From positions 253,512-317,511 of the forward strand of contig ML986604.1 in the NCBI GenBank assembly GCA_010094045.1: a stretch of DNA of 64,000 nucleotides, given 5' to 3'. Shown here piece after piece: positions 1-13,300 of the stretch. Positions within the stretch are counted from its first letter, which is position 1. Each line of letters starts with the position of its first letter. The notes below the pieces were generated by a model. It saw only the letters and a program-made list of their open reading frames with translations, made no database searches and had not been told where the DNA came from. The DNA comes from Lojkania enalia. Its lineage: Eukaryota; Ascomycota; Dothideomycetes; Pleosporales. The position numbers and the translations under genes are program-made.

Positions 1-479
1 TTGGAGGGCTGCGATAGCCTTTTCGGCACTGGTTTCTTGGGATACACCGACGACGGAGTTCAATATTAGAATAGTAAGGATCTATAACGCGGAGGAACTT
101 AGTCAGTGCATATTCAAAAGAGTCCCCAAGCGTGGAAGAGTGACTTACAACTGCTGGATCCACAAACGCAGTCCAGTCATCACCCTCCTCAAAGAGCGCT
201 AGCACAAACGACACAGCCGCAGATCCTAACAATATTATAACCAACTGGTCCTTGAACTGCTCCAGAATAAGCTCCCAAATCGGCGTTGGAGGGTCCTCTG
301 GTAGCGCTATATTCATCAATTAGCATATCAACCCTGCCTCGAGGTTTCGGTGCAACAGTACCATTCTTCCCATACTTTTCCCTCAAGCTCCTAACCTGCT
401 TCTCCGACAGGCCCTTGCGCTCCGTAACGCTAAAATGTTTGAGCGTCTCCGCAGTAGTCTTCGTGTACGCATTCTCCAT
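1..479 (-). CDS. SERCA-type Ca2+-transporting P-type ATPase, N-terminal part (runs off left edge)
   Basis: This is the amino end of an endoplasmic/secretory-pathway calcium pump. Three exons are visible: 479-362, 306-149 and 81 to beyond base 1. They are separated by GT-AG introns of 55 and 67 bases (361-307, 148-82), and the frame is continuous across both joints. The first ~40 residues start [16 protein letters not shown] and continue into a [18 protein letters not shown] stretch, the cation-ATPase N-terminal domain typical of SERCA pumps. A first membrane helix ([18 protein letters not shown]) and a second ([16 protein letters not shown]) follow. The SAEKAIAAL motif at the edge is the usual link into the actuator domain. 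The catalytic DKTG region is outside the window, so activity cannot be judged. The ATG at 479 is preferred because the family normally begins only a few residues before this domain; the upstream in-frame reading has no conserved features. Fungal relatives include Neurospora NCA-1. Confidence 0.9.
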
Positions 480-1405
480 CTTGTTGTTCCTCCTCCGCGA
501 TGGTGGGGTGCCTGGGCGCAAACCAACACCTTGAATCGGCACTTCCCTCGCGATTACCGATGAGCCGCAAGGCGCTGCGCAAGCGACTAGGATGTGGGAT
601 AGAGGGATGTAGAGTGCACTCAAAGAACGCAGGTTGATTGATTAAGGCTGCAACTGGGCGGTTATTATACGGCGGGAGCTCTGGCTACTCGGCATTGAGA
701 GTTTTCTGGCCACCTTCAATGTGTCCTCTCGAAGCTGGGGCGCACTAAAAGCGACTAGCGGCTCAATAGAATGGGCTAACCAAATCTGGGAATTCACCGC
801 AATCGCCTTGGAATGGTCGAGGCGCAGCACGTGTCGGAGATCGGCACTGGCATTCATCAGATTGCTGCATGCGAAGGTGTATTGTGATATTTTGTCGCGT
901 GAAGCACGCTGCTTGTACCTTTGGTCCTCTAGCGGTTGCGACTTACCTGAATATAACTACCGCTTGCGGAAATTCAGATACCCCCGCGCTCCACTTCGAT
1001 CGTTCCGATAACGGCCAGGAACGTGTGACGGCGGGCGTTTGGTGGCTCTTTATCACGGGTTGGCCTCACCACTGGGCATCTCATATCACATTTTTGAGCT
1101 ATATAATATTGTTATATAGGAGCAGAATTTGCTGTGAAATCACGCCGAGAGCGTGCTGGTATACAGTTGTGCTCATTTCCTATCCCATCAGTGGTATCAA
1201 AGTCCCTCCCTAACAAGAAAATCGTCTCTAGGTATCCTTTATGCCAATCGGTTAAACACCGGAACGCTCTACGCTATGCAATCGTAATACAAAGATGTAG
1301 AAGTAAGGGCAGACAATACTCTATACGCAATCCTAGATGAAAAACAAATACCGTCAAATTTAATATTCCAGAGGTAGAAATCATAGACATTACATGAGAT
1401 AATAG
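480..1405. other. Intergenic, 5' leader of the Ca2+-ATPase and 3' flank of the histidine kinase
   Basis: No gene recognised. The part next to 479 should hold the promoter and leader of the calcium pump. The open frames here (for example 721-1011 on the plus strand) have no domain-like content. The last ~300 bases are AT-rich, as expected of a 3' flank. Confidence 0.5.
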
Positions 1406-4159
1406 TCATAAGCTGGCAGAAGGCTCTTCTTCGATGTCGTTCCTGCTTGCACAGAACTGCACGATCAACCGCTCTAGATCCCTGATTTGGAAGGGTTTGG
1501 TGAGAAAGCCCTTCATTCCAACTTTGGCAGCGCGTTCAAGTGCGCCGTCAGTAATGTCAGCACTAACAGCGAGAATAGTTGGGGAGGAGGGGAGGTCCAT
1601 TTTGAGGATGGCTTCGGTGGCCTGGAAGCCATCGAGAAGGGGCATCCAGAGATCCATCAGCACAAGATCAATCTGCTCCCCGGCCGCACGGGCTTTGCGC
1701 ATCTGCTCGATAGCATCATTTCCGTCATAGGCCTCGGTTATGTGCGTATATCCAAGTTTTTGTAGCATGCTTGTTAGGAGCTTGCGGTTGATCTTGTTGT
1801 CCTCTACAACAAGGAAATTCAGAGGATACTTCTTCGCGAGCTTGCGATCGAACGATCCGTTGTCTGATAAAGTGCGGCTCCGAGATGCTGCTCGTGGACG
1901 GGCGGGTGATGCGGTGCGACGGGGAGAGAGGAGACCAAGATGTTGCAACGAAGGTACACGGACCGTAGACGTAACAGATGAGGGGCCTCTAGGGGACTCT
2001 TGGTCGATCCTTAACAGGTCGGGATTCAGGGGCGGCGTCGTCGGCTGCTGTGGACCAGTGTAGGGCGGTACGTCGGCGTCGGCGGACGGACGAGATCTCA
2101 CGGACGGTGTCGGTGATCCGAAAGGGGAAGATGGTCGGCTACACGCATCACCAGGTGTTAGTGGAACTCGAATCTCGAATTCTGAGCCTTTTTGTGGCCC
2201 CGAAACGTGCGAACGTAGGCAGAAGAGGTCTCCACCAAGCTTCCTCGCCAAGCCTTTTGCAACCATCAGACCCAATCCGAGACCCTCGCTCTGCCGCGTT
2301 GTCGAATCGTCTTCCCGGGAAAATGGCTTGAATAGATTTGGCAGAAATGCTGCTGGTATTCCAGACCCAGAGTCTTTGACGTTGATGACGATGTAACGAC
2401 AGCTGAGGCTGAGCGTGGCCTTCAAGGTAATAGAGCCGTTATCGGTGAATTTAATTGCGTTGAGCACGACGCACGATATCATCTTCGCCAGATCCTTTTC
2501 ATCGATCAGAATAGTATCTGGGACATCTGGTGACACCATCCATTCGATCATTTTGGTATTCGCTTGTCCGCTTGAACTTCTTGTCCGAACCTCAATCAGC
2601 TCTCCCGTATCTGTCTCTTGTGCGATTGCAAACTCTGGACGCCCGCCGATCTTCAGAGCATCATTGATGACATATTGGAGAACCTCGCGTAAGTTCGTAT
2701 GTCGGAGTCCAGGAACGATCGCATGTTCCGAGGTAAAAAGCGGTGATAATGACATGTCGGTATCACAGGAAGCGTCCGATGCGCCGTGAGAGCATTTCTC
2801 AAAGTCGATATTTGTAGATTTTCTGGAGAGGTGCGTGGGGATGGATCCACTAGCAGGTGGTTCCTCCGAATAGGAATACCGCGGTCTTTGTCGAACATTC
2901 CGTGCTACTCGTGCCTGGACATGTCGAGCACTTTCGTTTGCCCAGCTGATTTCGCCTCTCTTTCTCTTCATTCCCCGAAACTGGCTAATGGGCATATCGT
3001 TTCCGGTAACGAGAATGTTAGGTTGCCGCTCGGACATGACAGTGTTGTCAGTTGGCATGCCTTTATCAAGCGGAGATAGAGGAGTCTCCGGTACGCCCAT
3101 ATTCATATCGTATGCGTGAACTACGTTGTCGGCTGCTTCGACTGCGCGTCTTGAACTATCTATTTACGACTATATTAGCGTCGCTCTTCTGAACTCATTC
3201 AACAACTCACCTTGAACGGCTTCTATGTTCTCCTTCAGTGTTTCCAAGACCTGTCGCATTCGAGGATCATTAAGCCCCTCCGCAGCCTCTTTGACATTCG
3301 CCATCATTACATCAAGCATTCCCACAACACCCTGCATCGGCGTCCTCAGTTCGTGGGATAAACTACGCGCGTAAGGTTTTAATGATTGAGCCACGGAAAT
3401 AGCCTCATGCGGAATGACTCTGGGTCGCTCATCTTGTAATCTTTCTCCCGACCTTGCGAAACTTTTCCCCTCCAATACTCTGTCCAGAATGAGATCTTCT
3501 AGCCCATGAAACAACATTTCCAGATAACCCCAACTAAGTACCCTTCGAGCGGCCCCCTCTTCTGTCCACATAACGCCAAAGTGCGCAAAACATTTTCCAT
3601 CGGCAAACAGTGGGACACCAAGGTACGACTCTCCAGGTACGATCAGCTCATTCGGATTGTTAATTATAAAATCATTCAGCTTTTCAGGAATAATGAAGAT
3701 CTTGTCGTGTCGCATGTGCGCACATGGACACTGATAGGCGTGATATTTAAAATTTCTTAGCTGGCGTGTATTTCCATGACCGTCATTATAATGGAAGGCG
3801 GCTCCCATTAAACATGCTCCAGGTTCTCCGATGGGCGGCATCTCGACAGCAACATTCTCATCGTCCACTAATATCCGCTTGGAGACGAAGGCATACTGTG
3901 CACCAGAAATATTTGCCAGACCTTCGGTGAGTAGGGGCCAAAAGGATTCTGACTCGGCTTTCCTCAGGGAATCTTTGAGTTTGACGAGCTCTTCGGCGGC
4001 ATTGCTCTCTGCTGGGGAGTAAAGCCGTAGGAGTTCCTCTTTGAAACCATGCTCGCCTCCATGGATAACCATACCTGGGCGTAGACTTGAGAGACAAACG
4101 GACTGGCGCTCGACTATATCGGGCGGAACAGTGCTCGATTCGACAGCACTTTCCGCCAT
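1406..4159 (-). CDS. Hybrid histidine kinase with GAF-like sensor, HisKA, HATPase and receiver domains
   Basis: Two exons, 4159-3211 and 3159-1406, joined across a 51-base GT-AG intron (3210-3160; phase 1), give 900 residues. The first ~230 residues look like a GAF-type sensor with no predicted membrane segment, so this is probably a cytosolic sensor. The dimerisation/H-box SLSHELRTPMQG places the phospho-acceptor histidine at about residue 269. The HATPase domain (roughly 470-660) has an N-box (NAIKFTDNG, Asn about 550), a G1 box (DSGSGIP) and a G2 box (GLGLGL). After a Ser/Pro-rich linker comes a receiver domain from about 763 with FLVVEDN, the phospho-acceptor Asp (about 819 in LMDLWMP) and the conserved Lys (about 871 in FLTKPF). 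It would autophosphorylate and pass phosphate to a histidine phosphotransfer protein such as Ypd1, feeding the HOG or other response regulators. All catalytic residues appear intact. The GAF assignment is inferred from pattern only, and the fungal HK class was not determined. Confidence 0.9.
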
Positions 4160-5460
4160 GGCATTAACTGCACATCCGGGCTACGATCGAGAAATTGCGC
4201 CAGCGTTGATTACGGAGACCAGGCTTGCTAGGGTACAGTAGGCTGATATGGCCAAAGCTAGATTTAGCCAGACCACTGGGGGACACAAGGAATGTTGGAG
4301 ATGCTGGATGCGGGTAGAGCGGTTAGATTGATAGAGGCAATTTAGACAGACGGAGACGGGTAGAGATGTTGGAGCGATTGCGTCCAGTGCTGGATGACTA
4401 ACGGTTGGGGGTGGTGGTGGGAAGCGGAATGGCGGGGTGAGGAATGCAGCGGCGTGCAGGCGGTAGATGAGGAATGCGAGGGATGGGGGTGTGTGGACTG
4501 AGGGAGGAGGGCTGCTCAGTAGCACGCAGAGGAGCGTGGTGAGCTTGCGCCCCAAGAGAATCTAGAACCCGGGGCGACGCTGAGGAAGGCTTCTCACAAG
4601 TCCGATGCGCTGCGGGCCAGACAAAGCGCGCTTGTGCGGCACAACATAGAGCAGTGGGAACGCAGCATTGAAGAGGGGAAGGTCTCGCAGACTCGGAAGT
4701 TCTTGTTACGCGGGTGCGCTGTTCTGCGAGAGGCCAGCTGCCGCATGGACGGGCTGCAAGCAAACGCAGCGGCTTAAGTTGATGATCCCAGGTCCTCTGT
4801 TGAGGGGAGCAGAGGAGGAAGACCCTGGCTTGGCTGGCAGGCGTCACAGGTGATGACCCATCACTCCCGAAGGGCTGCGTGATTCTAGACTCTTGGATCC
4901 GCCGCCAATGTGCTCACTGGCCGCTGCGCGCTCCTGTCTGGCCGGCCCCTTGAGCCAACCTCTGCTGGCGCCTGGCGCCCACCCGGCACCGTGCGGCGTC
5001 GAGACTGCGCGCCGCCTGATGGGGGTTGCGGGTGGTGAAGTTGCGCGTGCCTGTCTGGCTTGCTACGAATAAATACGGCTGGTGGAAATGAAGCTTCGAA
5101 CGAGCGGCGACGTCGCGGGAGCGCGTGGCAGATGCACCAGGGGCACTGGGAGGGGGTTGGGGAAGTGAATTTGCTTACAAACCCGACTCTGCCTGACTGA
5201 CTGACTGACCGACTGACGAGAAATGCACCAACGGGACGGCAGAGGGAAAGGCGCGCTACTCGGAGAAATCCAGGACCCAAGTGCAAGCACTACGTTTCTG
5301 TCGCAAGGCCTTGGCCGTCGTCAGTGGCTGTGGGCTGACGCTTCCGAGCTCTCGTCAGATTTGAACTTCGTCTAGTCGTTCGACCCTGCACCGAGCAGAG
5401 GTGGACTGCAGGAGATCGAGAGTGAGGAGACACAAACTGTTATGGCCGTGCGCGATGCAC
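4160..5460. other. GC-rich intergenic, probable histidine kinase promoter/leader
   Basis: The region upstream of the kinase is GC-rich and free of any recognisable coding family. Long open frames on the minus strand (around 4181-4555, 4398-4847 and 4885-5286) are low-complexity Pro/Ser/Arg products of base composition. They have no domain-like content and no splice structure tying them together. Confidence 0.4.
5191..5220. repeat. CTGA tetranucleotide microsatellite
   Basis: A short imperfect tandem run of ctga units (gcctgactgactgactgac and onward) in the GC-rich intergenic stretch. No function is inferred. Confidence 0.7.
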
Positions 5461-8400
5461 GAGCCCGGGTCAAATCAGGACTGCCTGTGAAGCCTTCGTA
5501 TGCTTGTGTTTCTTGGCTGCTCCTCTAAGCTGGGAAAGGCTGAGCATGTCGGTGTGAGGATAGACATACGTGGAGCGGACTCTGGAGGCGTCTCCGGTTA
5601 CATGCTCCCGCATCGAACTTTCATATCCACTATTTCCTCGACCCAAGGAGCGAATAATAGTGGCCTCATCTGAACGTTCCGCCGGCTCTGCATCACGAGT
5701 CCCCCAGTAACGCGACCTGGAGCTGGGTGCGGTCGATAGACAAGGGATTCGAGCGTGTGCAATATGTCCATCACTCTGCACCTCAAACCCGAACGCCGGC
5801 AGGTTCCCGAACACGATTACCCTCCTCGGCCGAGACCATAGAGGCTTGAGCGAGGCGCCGTCCAGCAAAATTGATCTGAAACGACGCAGAGGGTGCGAAA
5901 AGCCTAGCGAATCGTATCCCGCTGGCTGTATCCGCGATCCCGCATCCCGAGGTCACCAAGGTGGATCGTCCACGAACCCTAAAAGACGTTGGACTTGTCT
6001 CTTTCTTGGGCGGAGCCAACGTTGCATGGTGTTCGTTCGAGGTGAGGCTGGTATCACAAGTCCTTTGCTGGTCACGACCGATCGCAGATCACGTTCGTGG
6101 GGGCTGGTCTAGGCCTCGACTAGCAAACAAATGTCAAAAAGGTTGCTTAACCCCCTCGGTTCTCGCACGTCTAAACTACACTCGAAAATACCGCTCTACA
6201 TGGCAACTATGGGCAAAGCAGACCGTTTCCGGTACGTAGGCATCAATTGGCAGCCTCACTTGACATGCCAAGCTTTGTCTCGGCAGGGGACAATCTCAAG
6301 CGTCTTTATCATCCATAGATATCTCGGTCCAATAAGCCACTGCATACTAATCTAATCGTTTTTAGCCTGTGATTGGACCAGTCGGGAACTGCTATCCTTC
6401 TTGAATGGCTTACTTTCCCAAACTATCACCCATCTTTCCAACGAGCTCATACCCACTCTACATCTAACCAGCTTCAAAGACATGTTCAAGTGTCGAGACC
6501 ATATTTTCTCAATGCTGGCCTTGCCCGCAAACCGGATTCTGTGTGGTCATACATGCATCTAGACCCGTCTAGAGCACATCGAACCACATCACTACTCCAT
6601 GACCCCTAGACTAGATATTTCCACCTCATCATCCATCAGGAACTCAAAAGTTCGCACGAAACCCATAGGTGGCTTTCTGATGAAATCTGGAGCTCGTCCG
6701 CCTGACAGCCGGTATTCTTGGACACCGTTCGACCATTGACTAGTGCCCCCTTCCACCAAAAGCCAACAACAGCTACGACCCATGTTTTCGCTCGTTTCGC
6801 ATTTTATTCTAGAAGAAGGATATGAAAAGGCTCCGTCTAGGCTCTTCGCACTGGGCCAACGTGCTGAGGTTCTAGATAGCTCATTCTTGCGCCATGGGCA
6901 TCTGAATAAGGACACCGTGCTGAGAGGCCTGTAAGGGCTAACGGCTATTCGGATGCCTCTACACTGTTTATGCTATGTTTTACCTATATGAGTTATGCCG
7001 GAATCAGTACAGGATCCCCACGGCCGCTGGCATGGCGTGTGTGTCGTGCATTGGCAACGGTCTAGACGCAGTCTATTCCTCACCTCGAACACACATAAAC
7101 CCGTGATCCGGACCTTCTCATGCCACGCGCATGGGGGCGGTGGCCACAAGACTTTTTTTTTCGTTGATGGTATGCGGTCTTAATGAGGCGTAGTGTTCTA
7201 GACCAGATCCAAAACCAAGGGCACGCACGAGTTTCACAACGCACCTCGTGTCGTCTCACACCGGAACAAAGACTTTTTTTTTATCTGCACATTAAGCTTT
7301 GAAGAGATAGCTGTGGCCATTACAATCTTCTTTAATTCAGGGACGCGCGTATGCGCAGCGAAAAGTTCTCAAGGAATGACTTCCGATATGTAGAAGGACG
7401 CCAATTCTTTAATTTCACGATTTCCCTACTTGCGCCTGCACATTCCGATCATGACACGCATATATGCATCTAGCGCCAGTCCATGAAACCGAGATCCCCA
7501 GTTCCAGAACGCCTTTTTACGAGTGGGATATGCGTCCTAGACTGCACCTCCCACCATGGGAAAGCAGGCGCAGGAGGATGCATTTCCAGAAATCAGGCTC
7601 GTGCCGGAAGTCGCGGCAGTCGAGGCGTATGTGATCTCGTATGATTGATAGCTTTACAGCTGACCCGGGATCTCTAGAGAGGTGTCAAGGTGATGGCTTT
7701 ATTTAGTTGGGTGCCATGGGCTCTTCTAGAAGCGATGGGTACGATGAATCACAACTAGTGCAAGCAACTACTACATCGCCAAAGTTGGAGCTGACTGAGC
7801 AATAACAGATTAAGAGTCAGAGGACTAAGCAAAAACTCCATTGTTGGCAAGTGGTAGATACTTGTCGGGGCGTAAGGGCGTAGGCGAAAGACAGATGATT
7901 TGGTTATGGCTAGGGTCGTTTCTGACTTTACAACTGGCTAAGCAGCCATCGCCACTCCAAGCGAAGTGAATAGAGCATCAGCATGTTCTTTTGGTGTTAT
8001 CCTTTGTTTATTTAGTTCTTTTGTCGCGCTGGCGCCTGGCTTGCAAGGGTCCTTCCTTTCATCAAGCATAGAGAAATCACCCACCGTCAGATGTGGAATA
8101 ACACCACGAGCAAAGCCTGTCCAATCGTCAGAAGAATTGGATACTAGAAATCTCGCATAAAGTCATGCTCTATTTATGTCCATAATAAGTCTCCTTTGTT
8201 AGCTGTGGAGTACTACTTTGTCGAATCATATCTACCCCCTCACAAAAACCTGCACACAAAAACACGACCTACGATAAATGAAGCCCTGTAGCTAGGGAGT
8301 TGAAACATACAAAACACAGAGGAGGTTATATACAACCGCTATTCGTAGCCTTGACTTAGTAGTAGGTCGTTTATTAATGTCACCCTAATTCGGCAAATAA

Positions 8401-10305
8401 TGGTAGATAGTACGGCTGCTCTATTTTACTACATTTGACTTATAGACTACCTGGAATAGTTTAACGGTTCCCTGAATGCATTATCTTGCTAAGTAGCATG
8501 ACAATCGCTCGTATAATGTCCATGCACAAGGATCTAGTATCGCAGGGACTACTTGGGGGAAATATCAAGTGCTCTGCTCTCTACCTACTGGTAATAAATA
8601 TGCATAAAAAAGAACGGCTCCAACAGCAAAAAAAAAAATTGGCAAAACAGAGGTATCTGCCAGGCACCCCTAATACTTGGTTGGGCGAGAGTTGTTCTAG
8701 GAAACACCCCTAGCTGGTGCTTCTAATTATGGTCTCTCGTTCGTTTCACTTCGCCCGATAGGTATAACACATCCGCAATCGTTTGCTTAACGTCACTCTC
8801 CCAATTACTACACTACCGGTCTGGTCTTTAAGTAAAGAGCAACGGACCATGACGCTACTTTGAACGTACTAGATATTTAGAATCATATAGTTATATAGAC
8901 CTATATATATCTTGTTGTTGCATCACGTAGAGGTTTCCCGTTAGCTCGAGCCTCCTACCGCTTCTTCCGGAACGGGAAGCAGTACAGATTCATCTTGCTT
9001 TTCTTCAACTCCAACATGATAAAATCTTTATAAATTTCCTTTCTAGTATATAATCTAGACGCTTTCTTTGCTTTGGATTTTGATATTTAAGATAGTTAGT
9101 AGGCAGAGCTGCGATAGTGGGGATTCGATCGGTAAAATCGCCAACCCTTATTATGTATGCGCTTAAAATTTGTGGTGTGGACGTTCACCTGTAGAAAACT
9201 GCAGTGTCTCTAAAAGTATCCCGAAGCGGTTGATAATTTGCTGACCTATTAAGGGCCGTTCTGCGTACCGCACATTTACGGACTTCACTAATTAGCGTAC
9301 TTAATGTTCGTCTATTTCGAGCTACTATTACCTTGATGAATACCTAGTTTCCTAGCCACATACTTCCCCACACCAGGGAACCACCAAAAACCCTCCAACT
9401 ACTACCAGAGGTGTCAGAATGCAAAGGCGAACCGCCAACTGCCAACATGACTCCGTATACAACCCCTCGAGCTCCGTAACCGAATATACGACTACCCTCT
9501 TCAAGACGTCGGTCGATTAGAATCTAGACCTCCCCTCATGGCTTCCACCTTCACTTACTGATGGCACAGAGAGTTCCCTTATATGGGCTTTTATAAACCC
9601 TTTGCTAGGCAACGCATCCCGGGCCTCCACATTTAAGACTTTACTAAAAATCTTATACCTCTTAGACGGTGCTATGCGAAACTATTTAAGGCTCTATCTT
9701 TTTGGATCAGCGTCGGCAAACTACGAAACTCGAGAGTGTCATGAATTAATGGTATGCTGTGGGTGGAAATGTGGAAGCGGGGGTTCAGAAGATGGTGTTT
9801 GTATTAGATTCGGACGCTTTCTATGATCTCAGATTTATTGTCTTCTGTACGAAGTCCTGGGGGAGATAGATGCTTACCTATTTGCGCCACTTGGATTCCG
9901 AGAGACTGTGGAGGCAATCGAATTTCATGTTAGTTTACGGCGTTTGCGATTGGAGGCGGAGGCTGCGACAGTTGGTTCAAGTTAGAGGTGCAAATAAAGA
10001 GGTCTACTGAAGCATTCTTTGGCAAAGCACAAGGTCGTTTATGGACGATGTAGGGAACAAAGTGCATGTAAACATTCCAGTTACAAAAGGTTATGAAGTT
10101 TTTAGTCTAGTAGACTAACACTAAATAAAGGAGTTCTTTTTGGCCATGCCTGGGTTAACTTTGCCATACGTCGTTCCCTTCCTACACCCTCACCGTAGTC
10201 AGTTCTGCCACAAACTGGGCGGACATCCATTCTTGAGCTAGTCACATAACCGATGAGGTTACTCTAGCTTCCCTGAAAAGTGACTCTTCGCGATAACAAG
10301 ACCCT
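5461..10305. other. Long gene-poor stretch, increasingly AT-rich and degenerate
   Basis: About 4.8 kb without a gene I can support. The first ~600 bases hold minus-strand open frames (5470-5868, 5783-6019), Ser/Arg-rich and without a recognisable family; a small lineage-specific gene cannot be excluded. From about 7.2 kb on, the sequence becomes AT-rich, stops are frequent in all frames and TpA steps are common (for example in 8401-8460), as in a RIP-decayed repeat. No terminal inverted repeats, transposase motif or reverse transcriptase motif could be read. The last few hundred bases are the 3' flank of STT4. Confidence 0.4.
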
Positions 10306-13300
10306 CTAATAAGGTATCCCATTTGTAAGCAACTGGAATCTGTCATATCCGCCCGTCGAATATGAACTTGCACTCTTCCTAATCAGCTCCCTCATGAAAT
10401 CCGCTGCCTCCCTCTCCGTTTTTTCAAGTACAAACCTCTCCTTGAAGTGCTGAATAGTCTCCGGCTTAAAGCACGGTAGGCCACTATCAAGCATAACCTC
10501 TACAATATGCGCCAGATGCTCGCAATGCTGTCTCGAGGCCAGATACGCTTTGATAGTGAGCTCTTCGAACCAGCGGTAAGCTTGAGACGTCGTCTGACCA
10601 CCCATAACAGCAATCATTTCGGATGTGAGTTTGAAAGGTGCGCGCTCGAATTTAATGCCGCCTGGTGCGATGTCAAAACAGAAGCCGAAATCAATGTGAA
10701 TGATGTGACCGGCATCATCAATCATGATGTTTCCATTATGGCGGTCCTTGAATTGTAAGAGGAAGGAAATGACGCTGTAGGCTGCCATACTCTTGACAAA
10801 GTTGCTGCGAGCTTCCTGGAAACGGATGGATTCTTCGCCACCGTACTTGGAGACGAAGTATTCATAGAGGCCATTGACAGCTTCGCGACCGAGCATGTCA
10901 CGGGATATTGAGTTGGGTAAGACGTCGATGACACCACAACCGGGAGCAGTTGCTGTAACGCGATAAGGATATACCCAGACGTCGAGACCGACGTTGTTGA
11001 AGATACCGCGGAAGGCGGCGATCATTTGGAGAGCTAGCACGTCCTGACGGCAATCATCGCCGACCTTGAATATGGCTGACTGCCACACTTCGTAAGTGTT
11101 CTGCTTATTCGACATATCCGTATTGTCAGTTCCCTCTTCGATAGAATTCGTATCGGTCTTGGATTTTCGAATTCGGAAGGTTGCCATATAAGGAGCTTTG
11201 GCATGACTCTGCAACGGTTTCCCGGACTTTCTATCAATGCCAATAACAACACCGTCCGGGTTACTTGGCAGATAGACACCAACTTCGACCTTGATTTTTC
11301 GCAGCTCTTCCTCAATCTTCTGTTTCTTTTCAGGTTTTGGGGCCTTGATGAAAGGCCGCAATTTGCCTGATATGCTTGTAACTTCATTAAAGAAAGAGAA
11401 CTCCCGTTCGTAGAAGGCCATATCTTCCTGAGAGAAACTGGACTCTAAGCTATCCATAACCTTATCAAGTGTTGGTTTGACTGGATCGGGCTGTGCGACT
11501 TCTTAATGAACGCGGACGTAAATGATTGGGTGACAACTTACAATTTGAGAGTCGTCATCTTTGTATGCATTTGCCTTCATGTTCCAGATGATTTGATGTG
11601 CAAACAGTTGAGAAAACTTGGCCGTTTCGATAATATATCTTTCCACATAACCAAGCACATCATAACGTAGTGTCTGTACGATCTGGGGTACGTAGAAGAA
11701 AGTGACATCCACGGAATGGCTCTCCAAGGCTCTCATGGCATATTGTAGGATAAAAGGATGATTTTCATACGCTGGTAGGAAGTACGTGACCGCAGTTATT
11801 GGGTTGACAGCACTCCAGTACATTAGATACTGTGATCATTAGCTGTGTCGAGACTTAGAGCGCGGCGAATCTACCTTGAGTTGGAATGATACATCGTCCG
11901 GTAGCTGATTCCCAAGTAAGAGTTCAATTGCATCTGGTTCTTCAAGTACTCTGTGCGGGAAATTTAAAACCTGCCATCGGACTTCGCTATTTAGGCGGAA
12001 GGATTGGAATCGTTGCGTGAGATGCACAGCAAGCGCTGGGTTTTCCGCCCATGCCGTCTTTAAATGAGCTGTGATGGAAGCCTGCAGCAATTAGAAAAGA
12101 CCTATTAAATATGAAGCGGCAACTTACCTCGGATAGTGTGCTACTGCTTTGACCTGAAGTGAAATTGTGCTTCTTTTGATAATCGAGAGGGAAGAGCCAG
12201 ACCATTAAACGTGTTTGCTCGTTCGTTAGAAGAAGTGACAAGAGCTCCTGCTTGCCGTTGAGAGACTTCAGTGCTGGGTTTTTTGGGATGCCAACATTGG
12301 AAACCATCTGCAGGTGCGACTGTATGTCGGCTAAAACATGAGTCTCAGCTTTTATTTGGAGCCGATTGCCACCGAATGACCACCTAATATACTCAGCGAA
12401 AGTTATGCCTATCTGCGAATAAGACTTACTCTGGCGCCTTGGCAAACCAAGCTAAACCAGCTGTTAGGATACGATCCTTGAGTCTCCATTTGATAGTTTC
12501 TGGTAATGTTGTACAATGGCGTACGATTCGTAAACCAAGCAAAACGGTATGAAAATATGCTTCTCGAGCAAGGGGCTGAGGACAGCCTAAACCCATTGCA
12601 TCCAATGTGATATACATTAGACGAGTGTACGCTAATTCGAGGTCGGGGATGCCAAGCCGAGATGCGTTAAAATGGCTTGAAAGAAGCTGCAACAATCGAA
12701 AATGGGGTGCTATGATGTTATATACTTGCTGCTGATGTCTGGAAAGTGTCTCTTTGTCAGAGGGAGCAAATTCTTCCTTGCCATAAAAAGGATCGGGATG
12801 CCTCGATAAGGTCAGTATATCATAAATAATAGTATTCTGGGTAAATACCTTATGGCAGCACTGAAAATGCCCTTCTTCTTGCGAACAGATGCCTCAAAGC
12901 ACTCGGCAATTTCCATAAGAATCCGAGATTCCATTCGGGGATTTTCCTTGATCACGCTCATCCAAAGAGAAATGCCAAGCTTGATGGACTGTTTTGAGAA
13001 CACGGCGAAGGGAATAGCGACCAAGTGATGTACAATCGGGGCCTGGTCAGTTTTTACTCTGCAGAGTAATGCAGCTGCCCTTCGAAGTACGTCTCTGAGC
13101 TCCGCAATAGTGACATGCCTGTGGTTCAAAGTTCGGTGCTCGATGTCATTTAAAACCTTGGTGGCATCCTCTATACTTCGACGTAGAGTAGATGGCCCTT
13201 TCCGTCCATTGAATGCATTGTCGACTTTCAGCCATTCTTCCTCGTGGTCGTTTAAGCCATCGACAAATTTGTACTCTTGCCGGGTGGTGTATTGTGCGAC

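Noticed and set aside
4398..4847. Minus-strand open frame of 149 residues upstream of the histidine kinase
   Set aside because: Low-complexity, no family, lies in the presumed leader, and does not splice convincingly into the kinase.
9120..9165. tRNA-like ggggattcgatcgg stretch
   Set aside because: No A-box at proper distance and no acceptor-stem pairing.
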